Positions 24,504 to 31,423 of a DNA stretch of 31,423 nt are shown here, piece after piece. The stretch spans positions 1 to 31,423 of the forward strand of contig CAMNLA010000014.1 of assembly GCA_946542925.1 (NCBI GenBank), read 5' to 3'. The DNA is from UBA4363 sp002393965. GTDB lineage: Bacteria; Bacteroidota; Bacteroidia; Bacteroidales; Paludibacteraceae. The translations under genes were made by a program, and so were the position numbers. The notes beneath the pieces were generated by a model. It was not told the origin of the DNA and ran no database searches. It saw nothing but the letters and a program-made list of their open reading frames with translations. The first letter of the stretch is position 1, and the number at the start of each line of letters is the position of its first letter.

Positions 24504-25760
24504 ATGAAAAGAAAAAAAACAGGGCTACTGACAGCCTGTCTGCTTATCGGACTAAGCGCATGTGCTTCGCCGAAGTACAACGCGGGCAGTTATGTTTACA
24601 TTGACATCACCAATCCGTCGGAAAAGTCAAGGGCGGACGTTCCCATCACCTTGCGAATGGACAGCATCGTCCCGTTGCTCCGTCACTACACGAACCAGCG
24701 TATCGGCATATTTGACGGGAGCAGAATCCTTCCAACGCAGTTTGACGACATGAACCGTGACGGGAAGGCGGATGAGATTGCCTTTCTCATAGACCTAAAA
24801 GGTCATGAGACCAAACGACTGATGGCACGCATCGTGCCACCATCAGAAAAGATAAAGAACTACGAGAAAGAAGTCTATGCGGACCTACGTCACCGAAAGA
24901 AACTGGAAGACGGCAGAGAGGAGACACGTCCGGACACAGCCATCTCATCGGACAAGGACGACATGTACAACAAAGTCTGGCTGCACGGCATTCTCTTTGA
25001 GAGCGGTCCGATAGCGTACCGAGCCTACTTCAACGACAAGCAGACGATTGACATCTACGGCAAATACGAAAACCGTCTGGAACTACCCATCACGCAGTGG
25101 CACACCACGGCGAAGCAATTAGCCGAAGGGTATGGAGATGACGTATTGCTTGTCGGGAATTCGGTCGGAGTCGGCACTTTCAAGGGATGGGACGGGACGA
25201 AAGCCCTACACACGACCAAGTACGGCAGAAGGACGCAACGATTAGTTGCCACTGGAGACTTGCGCAATACCGTAGAAATCGAATTGAAAGACTGGGAAAT
25301 GCAAGAGCATCGTTTTGATGCACGAATCCGTTTCACACAGTATGCGCGTCACCGAGACGTAAAAGTCGAAGTCTTCCTCTCTCCCACTTCTGATGGGCTC
25401 ACCTTCTGTTCGGGAGTACAGACTTTCCCTGAAGAGTATCGTGTCACGCCTGCGGAGGACAACCTTGTAGGATGTTGGGGCAAGGGCTTCCCGCAGAAAG
25501 ACACCGTGAAATACTCGCATAAAGAAACGGTGGGATTGGGCCTTGCCGTTCCATCGTCATACAGCAAGGGTCGTTGTGACGATCCACTGAACCGCCTGAT
25601 TCTGATGTCACCTAAGGAGAACAAGATTGAATACTGGTTCACAGCATGTTCGATTAAAGAGAAAAAGGGTTATACAAGTGCCACAGAATGGTTCTCCTAC
25701 CTAAATGAATGGAAAGAAGAAGTGTTGCATCCCGTAAGGATATCGTATCGAATAAAATAA
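24504..25760 (+). CDS. DUF4861 lipoprotein of the pectin operon
   Basis: The 418-residue product carries a lipoprotein signal (KTGLLTACLLIGLSACAS, lipobox LSAC with the modified cysteine near residue 20). The mature part resembles DUF4861 proteins, common in polysaccharide-utilisation loci of Bacteroidetes: YVYIDITNPSEKSRADVPI, then RIGIFDGSRILPTQFDDMNRDG, YRAYFNDKQTIDIYGKY and a C-terminal KIEYWFTACSIKEKKGY. No enzymatic activity is firmly tied to the family as far as I know; a role in degrading or binding uronic acid oligosaccharides is inferred from context. It starts directly after the GH28 stop and ends the operon, 6 bp before a terminator. Confidence 0.85.
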   Translation: MKRKKTGLLTACLLIGLSACASPKYNAGSYVYIDITNPSEKSRADVPITLRMDSIVPLLRHYTNQRIGIFDGSRILPTQFDDMNRDGKADEIAFLIDLKGHETKRLMARIVPPSEKIKNYEKEVYADLRHRKKLEDGREETRPDTAISSDKDDMYNKVWLHGILFESGPIAYRAYFNDKQTIDIYGKYENRLELPITQWHTTAKQLAEGYGDDVLLVGNSVGVGTFKGWDGTKALHTTKYGRRTQRLVATGDLRNTVEIELKDWEMQEHRFDARIRFTQYARHRDVKVEVFLSPTSDGLTFCSGVQTFPEEYRVTPAEDNLVGCWGKGFPQKDTVKYSHKETVGLGLAVPSSYSKGRCDDPLNRLILMSPKENKIEYWFTACSIKEKKGYTSATEWFSYLNEWKEEVLHPVRISYRIK

Positions 25761-25765
25761 AAAGG

Positions 25766-25795
25766 AAAAGCCTCTGCAGAAAGAGGCTTTTTTTT
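25766..25795. terminator. Bidirectional terminator between the pectin operon and the mini-protein gene
   Basis: AAAAGCCTCT (25766-25775) pairs with AGAGGCTTTT (25782-25791) around a 6-nt loop. T-rich sequence follows on the plus strand, and U-rich RNA results on the minus strand as well. It lies between convergent genes. Confidence 0.88.
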
Positions 25796-25835
25796 GTGTG
25801 TGATAATAAAATTTCTGATGAGTATGGAGCCACAA

Positions 25836-26147
25836 TTACTGCAGCACGGAGAATTTCTTAGAGAGGCGTCCGTTTACGCAGACGATGTAGTAGCCACTTT
25901 TCAGATTCAAGGCTATTGAGTTACCCTCGAGTCGTCCAGCGAAGATTCGGTTACCGACGAAACTGAACACCTCGACCGAAGCGTTTGCCGGAACGTTATC
26001 TACATAGAGTTTCCCTCCCTGATAACGAACCTCGACAGGCAGACTGGTCTGAACAGAAGACGCATGACCATTTGCCAAAACGAGGTCAGAACCGCTCAGG
26101 ATAGAGAGCGGAAGAGACAGTGCGAATATGGCAAACCATTTTTTCAT
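25836..26147 (-). CDS. Secreted mini-protein consisting mainly of a T9SS type A-like C-terminal domain
   Basis: The 103-residue product has a signal peptide (MKKWFAIFALSLPLSILSGS, cleavage probably near LVLA, residue 25) and a short linker. Residues about 38-103 look like the C-terminal sorting domain of T9SS type A proteins: strand KLYVDNVP, then VEVFSFVGNRIFAGRLEG, LNLKSGYYIVCVNGRLSKKF and a last strand. In normal cargo this domain follows a large passenger; here there is none. It has a perfect promoter (26196-26227) and a terminator, so it looks like an intact gene rather than debris. Its function is unknown. It may be a decoy, a regulator, or a cargo reduced to its anchor; it could also be the end of a decayed larger gene. 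Confidence 0.8.
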   Translation of the reverse strand: MKKWFAIFALSLPLSILSGSDLVLANGHASSVQTSLPVEVRYQGGKLYVDNVPANASVEVFSFVGNRIFAGRLEGNSIALNLKSGYYIVCVNGRLSKKFSVLQ

Positions 26148-26195
26148 TTCAGAAAACTTGAATCTACGTGTGACTCTTCAGTCGTTCACAACAGC

Positions 26196-26227
26196 CAAAA
26201 ATAGTACAATTCCTTTTGATATCCAAA
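26196..26227 (-). promoter_or_regulatory. Promoter of the mini-protein gene
   Basis: On minus, TTTG (26227-26224), 20 bp, then TATTTTTG (26203-26196), an exact match to both elements at ideal spacing, 49 bp upstream of the ATG. Confidence 0.75.
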
Positions 26228-26873
26228 ATAATCTGTCTTTTTTCAACTGTTCTTCGTATTAGAAAGAGCTATAAAATGATTTTTTTTTGCTTTCAAGGAT
26301 GGTTTTACGTATTCAACAACTGACGTTTGGAACACCAAAGATAAAGTATGTGCGGAAATATTTTAGTCGTATCAGGTGAGGGATCAGGAGAAGCATAAGA
26401 TTACAAAACGTCAACCATTCATAAAAAGAGGATTCTTCATTAAAATGATAGAAACAGGCAAAAAGAGCGGTCTAAAAAACCAAAAAACAGCAAAGAGACC
26501 ATAGAAATGCCATCGAATATCATCAATAAAACATCCAAATCATAGAAAAACAAGTGTTAAAACACTATTCACAAATTGCACTCCAATTTTTATTTTGTAA
26601 GTATATTTCATAAATAATATATTTTTTGCAATCTAAAAAACCTATTTCAACAACAAAACAACAGAACAAACAAGAAAAAAAAGGAATTAAATTCTCCTTT
26701 TAGTATTTCAAATAATTACATTTTTACAAAATATACAGACATTTCAACACAATATACACAAAAGACCTATCATTTTTATACTAAAAATACAAATATTAAA
26801 CCAATTAACACACATAACAATAAATCCCACAACAAATCTATTTGTCAAAATCCTTTGGTACATAAAAACTTTC
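26228..26873. other. Long AT-rich intergenic region upstream of glnN
   Basis: About 650 bp with very high A+T, rich in A-tracts on the plus strand, lies before the glnN promoter. A minus-strand TATCTTTG occurs at 26343-26336, without a -33 partner. No ORF, RNA gene or clear hairpin was recognised. The length and A-tract phasing could provide a curved upstream region or regulator sites for nitrogen control. Confidence 0.4.
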
Positions 26874-26881
26874 TATCTTTG
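26874..26881 (+). promoter_or_regulatory. Probable glnN -7 element
   Basis: TATCTTTG is an exact -7 match, 27 bp upstream of the ATG. A TTTG lies at 26854-26857 with only 16 bp spacing. Confidence 0.5.
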
Positions 26882-26908
26882 AAAAAATCATCCTAAAAAT
26901 CTGACATC

Positions 26909-29098
26909 ATGGCAAGATTACGATTCAATGCAGTGGAGGAAGCCTTCAAGAAACAGGCCATCGAGCCGACGGCTCCTGCCAAGTTCACCTCTGACTATTA
27001 CGGCAAATACGTCTTCAACGAAGATGCCATGTCGAAATACCTATCAAAGGACACGTGTAAAAACCTGAAAGCCACGATTGAGAAGGGCACCCCCCTGACC
27101 CGTGCAGTTGCCGACGAAGTAGCAGCCGGCATGAAATCCTGGGCGATTGAGTTGGGAGCAACGCACTATACCCATTGGTTTCAGCCCCTGACGGGCGGCA
27201 CAGCCGAGAAGCACGACTCCTTCATTGAATACCAGGGTGCACCGGGTGGAAAGATTCTGGAGGAGTTTACAGGCAAATTGCTTGTACAGGCCGAGCCTGA
27301 TGCTTCTTCGTTCCCATCTGGAGGTATTCGTTCTACCTTTGAGGCGCGCGGATACACGGCATGGGATCCTGCCTCACCTGCTTTTGTATTAGGCAACACC
27401 CTATGTATTCCGACGATTTTCATCTCCTACAATGGAGAGTCGCTGGACTACAAAGCGCCGTTGCTGAAATCGCTGAATGCGGTGAACAAAGCAGCCGTAG
27501 CGGTCTGCAACTACTTTGACAGCAAGGTAAAGCGGGTCTATGCTTATTTAGGATGGGAGCAAGAATACTTCTTAGTAGATGAAGGGCTCTATGCTGTCCG
27601 TCCGGACCTTGTGCTGACGGGTCGTACGTTGCTGGGTCATGAGTCAGCGAAGCTACAGCAGCTGGAGGATCATTATTTCGGATCGATTCCAAGCCGTGTT
27701 GCCGCATTCATGACCGACTTGGAATACGAAGGATACAAATACGGGATTCCGTTGAAGACGTGTCACAACGAAGTAGCGCCGAACCAGTTTGAGCTTGCGC
27801 CAATCTATGGAGAGGCGAACCTGTCTGTTGACCAGAACCTGCTGATCATGTCAATCATGAAGGAGATGGCGCGCAAACACGGGTTCCGTCTTCTGCTCCA
27901 TGAAAAGCCGTTCGCAGGCATCAACGGCTCCGGTAAACACTGTAACTGGTCGTTGGGAACAGATACGGGAGTCGGTCTGTTCACGCCAGGTAAGACGCCG
28001 AAAGAGAACCTTCAGTTCATCACGTTCATTGTCAACACACTGATGGCGGTCTATAAACACGACCGATTGCTGAAAGCCTCGATCATGACGGCAACCAACT
28101 CACACCGTCTGGGTGCTCATGAAGCACCACCAGCCATCATATCTGCCTTTTTGGGATCGCAGATCAGCACCATACTGGAAACGATCGAGAAGAAGCCAGA
28201 GCAGGACATCATCATGGATGCGAAGCATGCATTGAGTCTGGGCATTGGTCACATTGCAGACCTGATGCAGGATAACACGGACCGCAACCGCACGTCTCCA
28301 TTTGCTTTCACCGGCAATCGTTTTGAATTCCGTGCTGTCGGTTCGTCCGCGAACTGTTCCACCGCCCTCATCGTGCTGAACACGGCGGTAGCAGAGCAGC
28401 TCACCGAATTCAAGAAAGACGTGGATGCCCTGATCAAGAAAGGCGAAAACAAAGAGAGAGCCATCTTTGAAGTATTGAAAAGATACATCAAGATCTGCAA
28501 GCCGATTCACTTCGACGGCAACGGATACTCCAAGGAATGGGAAGAGGAAGCCATGCGTCGCGGTCTGGACTGTGAGAAATCCTGTCCGAAGATCTACGAT
28601 GCCTACACGCGCAAAGACTCGGTCAAGATGTTTACTTCGATGAACGTGATGACCGAAAAGGAGTTGAAGGCCCGCAACGAGGTAAAATGGGAGATGTACT
28701 CCAAGAAGATCGCTATCGAGTCGAGAGTGCTCGGCAACATGGCTCTGAACCACATCATCCCTATCGCTCTGCGATACCAGGATATGTTGCTTGACAATGT
28801 CGTCAAGCTCAGTCAGGTATTGCCAAAGAAAGCAGCAGCACTGTCGAAGGAGCAGGTGGAACAGATTGAAGCGATCTCCTCGTACATTGCAGAAGTCAAG
28901 AAGAACGTCAGCATCATGGTTGCCGAAAGAGAAAAGGCAGAAAAGATGGATTCGGAAGAGGCCAAGGCGAATGCCTACCACGACAAGGTAGAGCCGTTGT
29001 TTGAAAAGATCCGTACTCCGATAGACCAATTGGAGTTTGTCGTCGACAATGAGTTGTGGCCTTTGCCAAAGTATCGAGAACTCCTCTTTATCCGATAG
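26909..29098 (+). CDS. glnN: Type III glutamine synthetase
   Basis: GlnN makes glutamine from glutamate, ammonia and ATP and is the usual glutamine synthetase of Bacteroidetes. The 729-residue length is characteristic of type III enzymes, much longer than type I GlnA. Family motifs are clear: the N-terminal THYTHWFQPLTGGTAEKHDS, then NEVAPNQFELAPIYGEAN, LLHEKPFAGINGSGKHCNWS with catalytic and ATP-binding residues, ATNSHRLGAHEAPPAI, and GNRFEFRAVGSSAN. It stands alone between a long AT-rich leader region and a terminator at 29124-29155, so nitrogen control would act through its own promoter. A 415-residue frame on the opposite strand is a shadow. Confidence 0.98.
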   Translation: MARLRFNAVEEAFKKQAIEPTAPAKFTSDYYGKYVFNEDAMSKYLSKDTCKNLKATIEKGTPLTRAVADEVAAGMKSWAIELGATHYTHWFQPLTGGTAEKHDSFIEYQGAPGGKILEEFTGKLLVQAEPDASSFPSGGIRSTFEARGYTAWDPASPAFVLGNTLCIPTIFISYNGESLDYKAPLLKSLNAVNKAAVAVCNYFDSKVKRVYAYLGWEQEYFLVDEGLYAVRPDLVLTGRTLLGHESAKLQQLEDHYFGSIPSRVAAFMTDLEYEGYKYGIPLKTCHNEVAPNQFELAPIYGEANLSVDQNLLIMSIMKEMARKHGFRLLLHEKPFAGINGSGKHCNWSLGTDTGVGLFTPGKTPKENLQFITFIVNTLMAVYKHDRLLKASIMTATNSHRLGAHEAPPAIISAFLGSQISTILETIEKKPEQDIIMDAKHALSLGIGHIADLMQDNTDRNRTSPFAFTGNRFEFRAVGSSANCSTALIVLNTAVAEQLTEFKKDVDALIKKGENKERAIFEVLKRYIKICKPIHFDGNGYSKEWEEEAMRRGLDCEKSCPKIYDAYTRKDSVKMFTSMNVMTEKELKARNEVKWEMYSKKIAIESRVLGNMALNHIIPIALRYQDMLLDNVVKLSQVLPKKAAALSKEQVEQIEAISSYIAEVKKNVSIMVAEREKAEKMDSEEAKANAYHDKVEPLFEKIRTPIDQLEFVVDNELWPLPKYRELLFIR

Positions 29099-29123
29099 GA
29101 TCATTACGAAACAAGCATGACAG

Positions 29124-29162
29124 ATGCCCGGTGGAACGAACAATTCACCGGGCATTTGTTTT
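29124..29162 (+). terminator. Rho-independent terminator of glnN
   Basis: ATGCCCGGTG (29124-29133) pairs with CACCGGGCAT (29146-29155), a perfect 10-bp stem with a 12-nt loop, followed by TTGTTTTCC. Confidence 0.85.
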
Positions 29163-29191
29163 CCAAGTGCGTTTGGATGAACGGGGTGGCG

Positions 29192-29855
29192 TTTGTCTTG
29201 TTTCACAAGACATTTTGGGCGGCACCTCGGGATAACAAATAAATTTGTTCTCCTCTCGGCTTGCTCCATTGTCCAACAAGTTGGACATTTTGGGCTTCGC
29301 CTCGGCAGAGTTCGAGTAAACTCGACTCTGTTCTCGGCTCGCTCCAAAATTGTGTGGGTTGAATGGTGACGCTCCTACGGAGTTCTAAGAGGAATAATAC
29401 GTTTTTTACAGGGGTTGAACCCCCTGCCTGTATTCTGACGTCCCATTGTCCAACAAGTTGGACATTTTAGGCTTCGCCTCGGGATAACAAATAAATTTGT
29501 TCTCCTCTCGGCTTGCTCCAAAATTCGGGACTTGTGTTTGTCTTGTTTTACAGGACATTTTGGGCGGACGGGTGGCGGTTGGACGGACGGAGAGGTGACG
29601 CTCCTACGGAGTTCTAAGTGGAATAATACGTTTTTTACAGGGACTCCGCTTCGCTGCATCCCTGCCTGTATTGTGTCGTCCCTACGGGACTATTTTAGAA
29701 CTGCCGTTCTATGCAGGGACTCCGCTTCGCTACATCCCTGCCTGTATTCTGACGTCCCGATGGGACTCTTCGTTTGTCTTGTTTTACAAGACATTTTGGG
29801 CGGCGCCTCGGGATAACAAATATATTTGTTCTCCTCTCGGCTTGCTCCAAAATTG
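29192..29855. repeat. Modular hairpin repeat array, copy set 1
   Basis: Five kinds of hairpin module recur in the order A-B-C-D-E. A is GTGACGCTCCTACGGAGTTC (29366, 29595). B begins ACAGGGG or GCAGGGACTCC and ends CCTGCCTGTATT (29408-29434, 29637-29672, 29713-29748). C is GTCCC-loop-GGGAC (29678-29690, 29754-29766; truncated near 29439). D is TGTCTTG-loop-CAAGACA or TGTCCAA-loop-TTGGACA (29194, 29270, 29447, 29539, 29775). E runs from TTTTGGGC through AACAAAT-x-AATTTGTT to CTCCAAAATT (about 29213-29268, 29472-29525, 29789-29853), with a variant hairpin at 29299-29351. Arms differ between copies while staying complementary. No coding sequence is credible inside. The last E module ends about 80 bp before the EamA gene. 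Confidence 0.88.
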
Positions 29856-29914
29856 GGACTACAGGGTGGTATCGCCCCTTCAGATTTGTCTTTCAAAAAA
29901 GGTATATTTTTCAG

Positions 29915-29922
29915 TACCTTTG
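29915..29922 (+). promoter_or_regulatory. Probable -7 element of the EamA transporter gene
   Basis: TACCTTTG matches the consensus exactly and lies 11 bp before the ATG at 29934. A -33 element is not evident. It excludes the upstream in-frame ATG at 29826, which would start inside the repeat array. Confidence 0.5.
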
Positions 29923-29933
29923 TCCGCCGATAT

Positions 29934-30863
29934 ATGAAGCGGAGCATTGACACACCATTCCTTTGGCATATCATCGCCATTGTCACCGTGATTCTATGGG
30001 GCTCGACCTTCATCAATACGAAAGTGTTGCTGTTACATGGGTTGAAGCCAGCCGAGATATTTCTGTTTCGGTTTGCCGTGGCATGGATTGGCATGGGTTT
30101 GTTCTCGCATCATCGCCTGTTTGCCAAATCGTGGCGTGACGAGATCCTTCTATTGCTGTCGGGCATCACTGGTGGCTCGCTCTACTTCCTCACAGAGAAC
30201 ACGGCATTGCAGTACACGCAGACCACGAACGTTTCGTTCATCGTCTGCTGTGCTCCTCTTCTTGCCATTGTAATAGCCCTATTCATCCAGTATCGTGGAC
30301 AACACCTACAGGGAAAGAATGCGTATGTCCGGCGAAAGGGTCTGACACCCATCATCATTGGCAGTTGTGTTGCTCTTCTGGGTCTGTTTTTAGTTATCTT
30401 CAACGGTCAATACGTATTGCACCTGAATCCGGCCGGGGACCTTCTCGCCCTGACAGCCGCTCTGTCATGGGCCGTCTACAGCATCCTGCTCTCTCCTATC
30501 ATGCAACGCTACTCAAACACGTTCGTTGCGCGCAAAGTATTCTTTTACGGAGCCATGACCGTACTGCCTGTAGTGCTGATGGAGCATTGGACGTTCGACC
30601 TGGAGGCGATACTCAGGGACCATATCGTGTTGTACAACCTTGTCTATCTCTCTCTTGTCCCCTCTCTCGTCTGTTTCTGTCTATGGAACCAAGCGATACG
30701 GAGAATCGGAGCGGGGAAAGCGACGAATTACATCTACCTCAATCCGATCAGTACGATCGTCGTTTCGTCCATCGTGTTGCAGGAGACAGTATCTTCCCTG
30801 TCGATAGCAGGAATCATCCTTATTCTCTCCGGCATTTACCTCTCGAATCGATCATTTCAGTAG
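29934..30863 (+). CDS. EamA/DMT family transporter
   Basis: This 309-residue inner-membrane protein has the ten-helix, two-fold repeated architecture of the drug/metabolite transporter superfamily (EamA, RhaT-like). The first half opens with IIAIVTVILWGSTFINTKVLL, a typical EamA helix 1, then LFRFAVAWIGM and ENTALQYTQTTNVSFIV. The second repeat contains ALTAALSWAVYSILLSPIM and ends with NYIYLNPISTIVVSSIVLQE, a family hallmark, and IAGIILILSGIYLS. Such proteins usually export metabolites or amino acids; the substrate is unknown. The start at 29934 is chosen because it follows a -7 box and gives the normal N-terminus. It is the only gene between the two hairpin repeat arrays. Confidence 0.92.
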   Translation: MKRSIDTPFLWHIIAIVTVILWGSTFINTKVLLLHGLKPAEIFLFRFAVAWIGMGLFSHHRLFAKSWRDEILLLLSGITGGSLYFLTENTALQYTQTTNVSFIVCCAPLLAIVIALFIQYRGQHLQGKNAYVRRKGLTPIIIGSCVALLGLFLVIFNGQYVLHLNPAGDLLALTAALSWAVYSILLSPIMQRYSNTFVARKVFFYGAMTVLPVVLMEHWTFDLEAILRDHIVLYNLVYLSLVPSLVCFCLWNQAIRRIGAGKATNYIYLNPISTIVVSSIVLQETVSSLSIAGIILILSGIYLSNRSFQ

Positions 30864-30902
30864 GCCTTTGCATGACTCTGTGGCTTACCCTGACACCCCA
30901 GC

Positions 30903-31423
30903 CTGTCTCTGTGTCGTCCCCAAATGTCCAACAAGTTGGACATTTTGGATGGGTTGGATGGTGACGCTCCTACGGAGTTCTGAGAGGAAGAGGCATTCAT
31001 AACAGGGGTTGAAACCCCTGCCTGTATTCTGACGTCCCGATGGGACTTTTCGTTTGTCTTGTTTCACAAGACATTTTGGGCGGCACCTCGGGATAACAAA
31101 TAAATTTGTTCTCCTCTCGGCTTGCTCCAAAATTGGGACGGGTTAGGAAGGGTTAGAACGGACGAGACATGCGTTTAGACGACGGAAAGGGTGACGCTCC
31201 TATGGAGTTCTATAAGGTCGAACGTTAGTTTGCAGGGACTCCGCTTTGCTTCGTCCCTGCCTGTATTGTGTCGTCCCTACGGGACTTGCGTTTGTCTTGT
31301 TTTACAAGACATTTTGGGCGGCGCCTCGGCAGTGTTCAAGTGAACTTTTTATTTCATAAAGAACTTTTTCTTGCCATGGCAGAGCCTAAGCAAGCTTGAC
31401 TCTGCTCATTTGGCTTATAAAAA
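30903..31423. repeat. Modular hairpin repeat array, copy set 2, running off the window
   Basis: The modules of the first array recur after the EamA gene. There is a truncated C followed by D (TGTCCAA arms, 30925-30942), then A (30961), B (31001-31028), C (31034-31046), D (TGTCTTG arms, 31055-31073) and E (about 31069-31134). Next come A with TATGGAG in place of TACGGAG (31191), B (31232-31267), C (31273-31285) and D (31293-31311). A divergent E-like segment, 31312-31423, has different inner hairpins (CAGTGTTCAAGTGAAC, then AAAGTTC-type partners). Order and spacing match the first array. The array is cut by the window end. Confidence 0.85.

Noticed and set aside
26348..26398. 16-residue frame beginning MCGNILVV upstream of glnN
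   Set aside because: The MCG start recalls class II amidotransferases, but the frame stops after 16 residues, is 510 bp from glnN and has no promoter; chance is more likely.
28100..29347. 415-residue open frame on the minus strand across glnN
   Set aside because: It is antisense to a clearly conserved gene and starts inside the hairpin repeats; its composition (cysteine- and leucine-rich, no domain) is that of a shadow frame.
29375..29659. Short frames in the hairpin arrays (also 29532-29816, 29690-30094, 30885-31130)
   Set aside because: They share peptide strings such as QAERRTNLFVIPR only because the repeats are translated; they have no independent coding signal.
29192..31423. CRISPR array
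   Set aside because: Repeat units are of several types, unequal length and themselves palindromic modules, without regular unique spacers or cas genes.

Overview
The window looks like chromosome of a Bacteroidales bacterium, most likely Prevotella or a close relative. The reasons are the promoter type (TAnnTTTG at -7, TTTG or TTG about 19-21 bp upstream, no clear Shine-Dalgarno sites), the type IX secretion (T9SS) genes (type B C-terminal domains, SprB-like repeats, PorP/SprF, a PD40 propeller protein), a type III glutamine synthetase and a pectin-degrading gene cluster. No tRNA, rRNA, CRISPR array, transposase or phage gene was seen.

Layout. 1-3840 is housekeeping: a partial membrane protein and recR on minus, diverging from a sodium:solute symporter, then engB and a convergent mgtC-like gene. 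3944-6377 (minus) holds a secreted lysine-rich protein and a T9SS type B cargo protein. 6551-8240 (minus) is the O-acetylhomoserine sulfhydrylase gene with a leader of about 350 nt that encodes a 42-residue peptide containing two Met-Cys pairs. 8644-10770 is a membrane-anchored protein with a C-terminal phosphoribosyltransferase-like motif. 11065-15643 is a three-gene T9SS locus: an SprB-like surface protein, PorP/SprF and a PD40 protein. 15964-17795 holds gapA and a SIMPL-domain gene, followed by a convergent acyltransferase (17865-18968). 19161-25760 is a five-gene operon for rhamnogalacturonan-I/pectin breakdown (GH105, CE12, GH43, GH28, DUF4861) with no SusC/SusD pair. 25836-26147 (minus) is a tiny secreted protein that is almost only a T9SS-like C-terminal domain. 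26909-29098 is glnN. An EamA transporter (29934-30863) lies between two arrays of modular hairpin repeats (29192-29855 and 30903-31423, the second reaching the window end).

How it fits together. The pectin operon would deacetylate, trim and hydrolyse rhamnogalacturonan fragments and finally split unsaturated galacturonyl-rhamnose. The T9SS genes would export and anchor surface proteins. gapA, glnN and metY cover central carbon, nitrogen and sulfur assimilation.

The observations most worth checking are the Met-Cys leader peptide in front of metY with two mutually exclusive downstream pairings, the modular hairpin arrays with compensatory arm changes, the membrane-tethered phosphoribosyltransferase-like protein, and the secretion-domain-only mini-protein.
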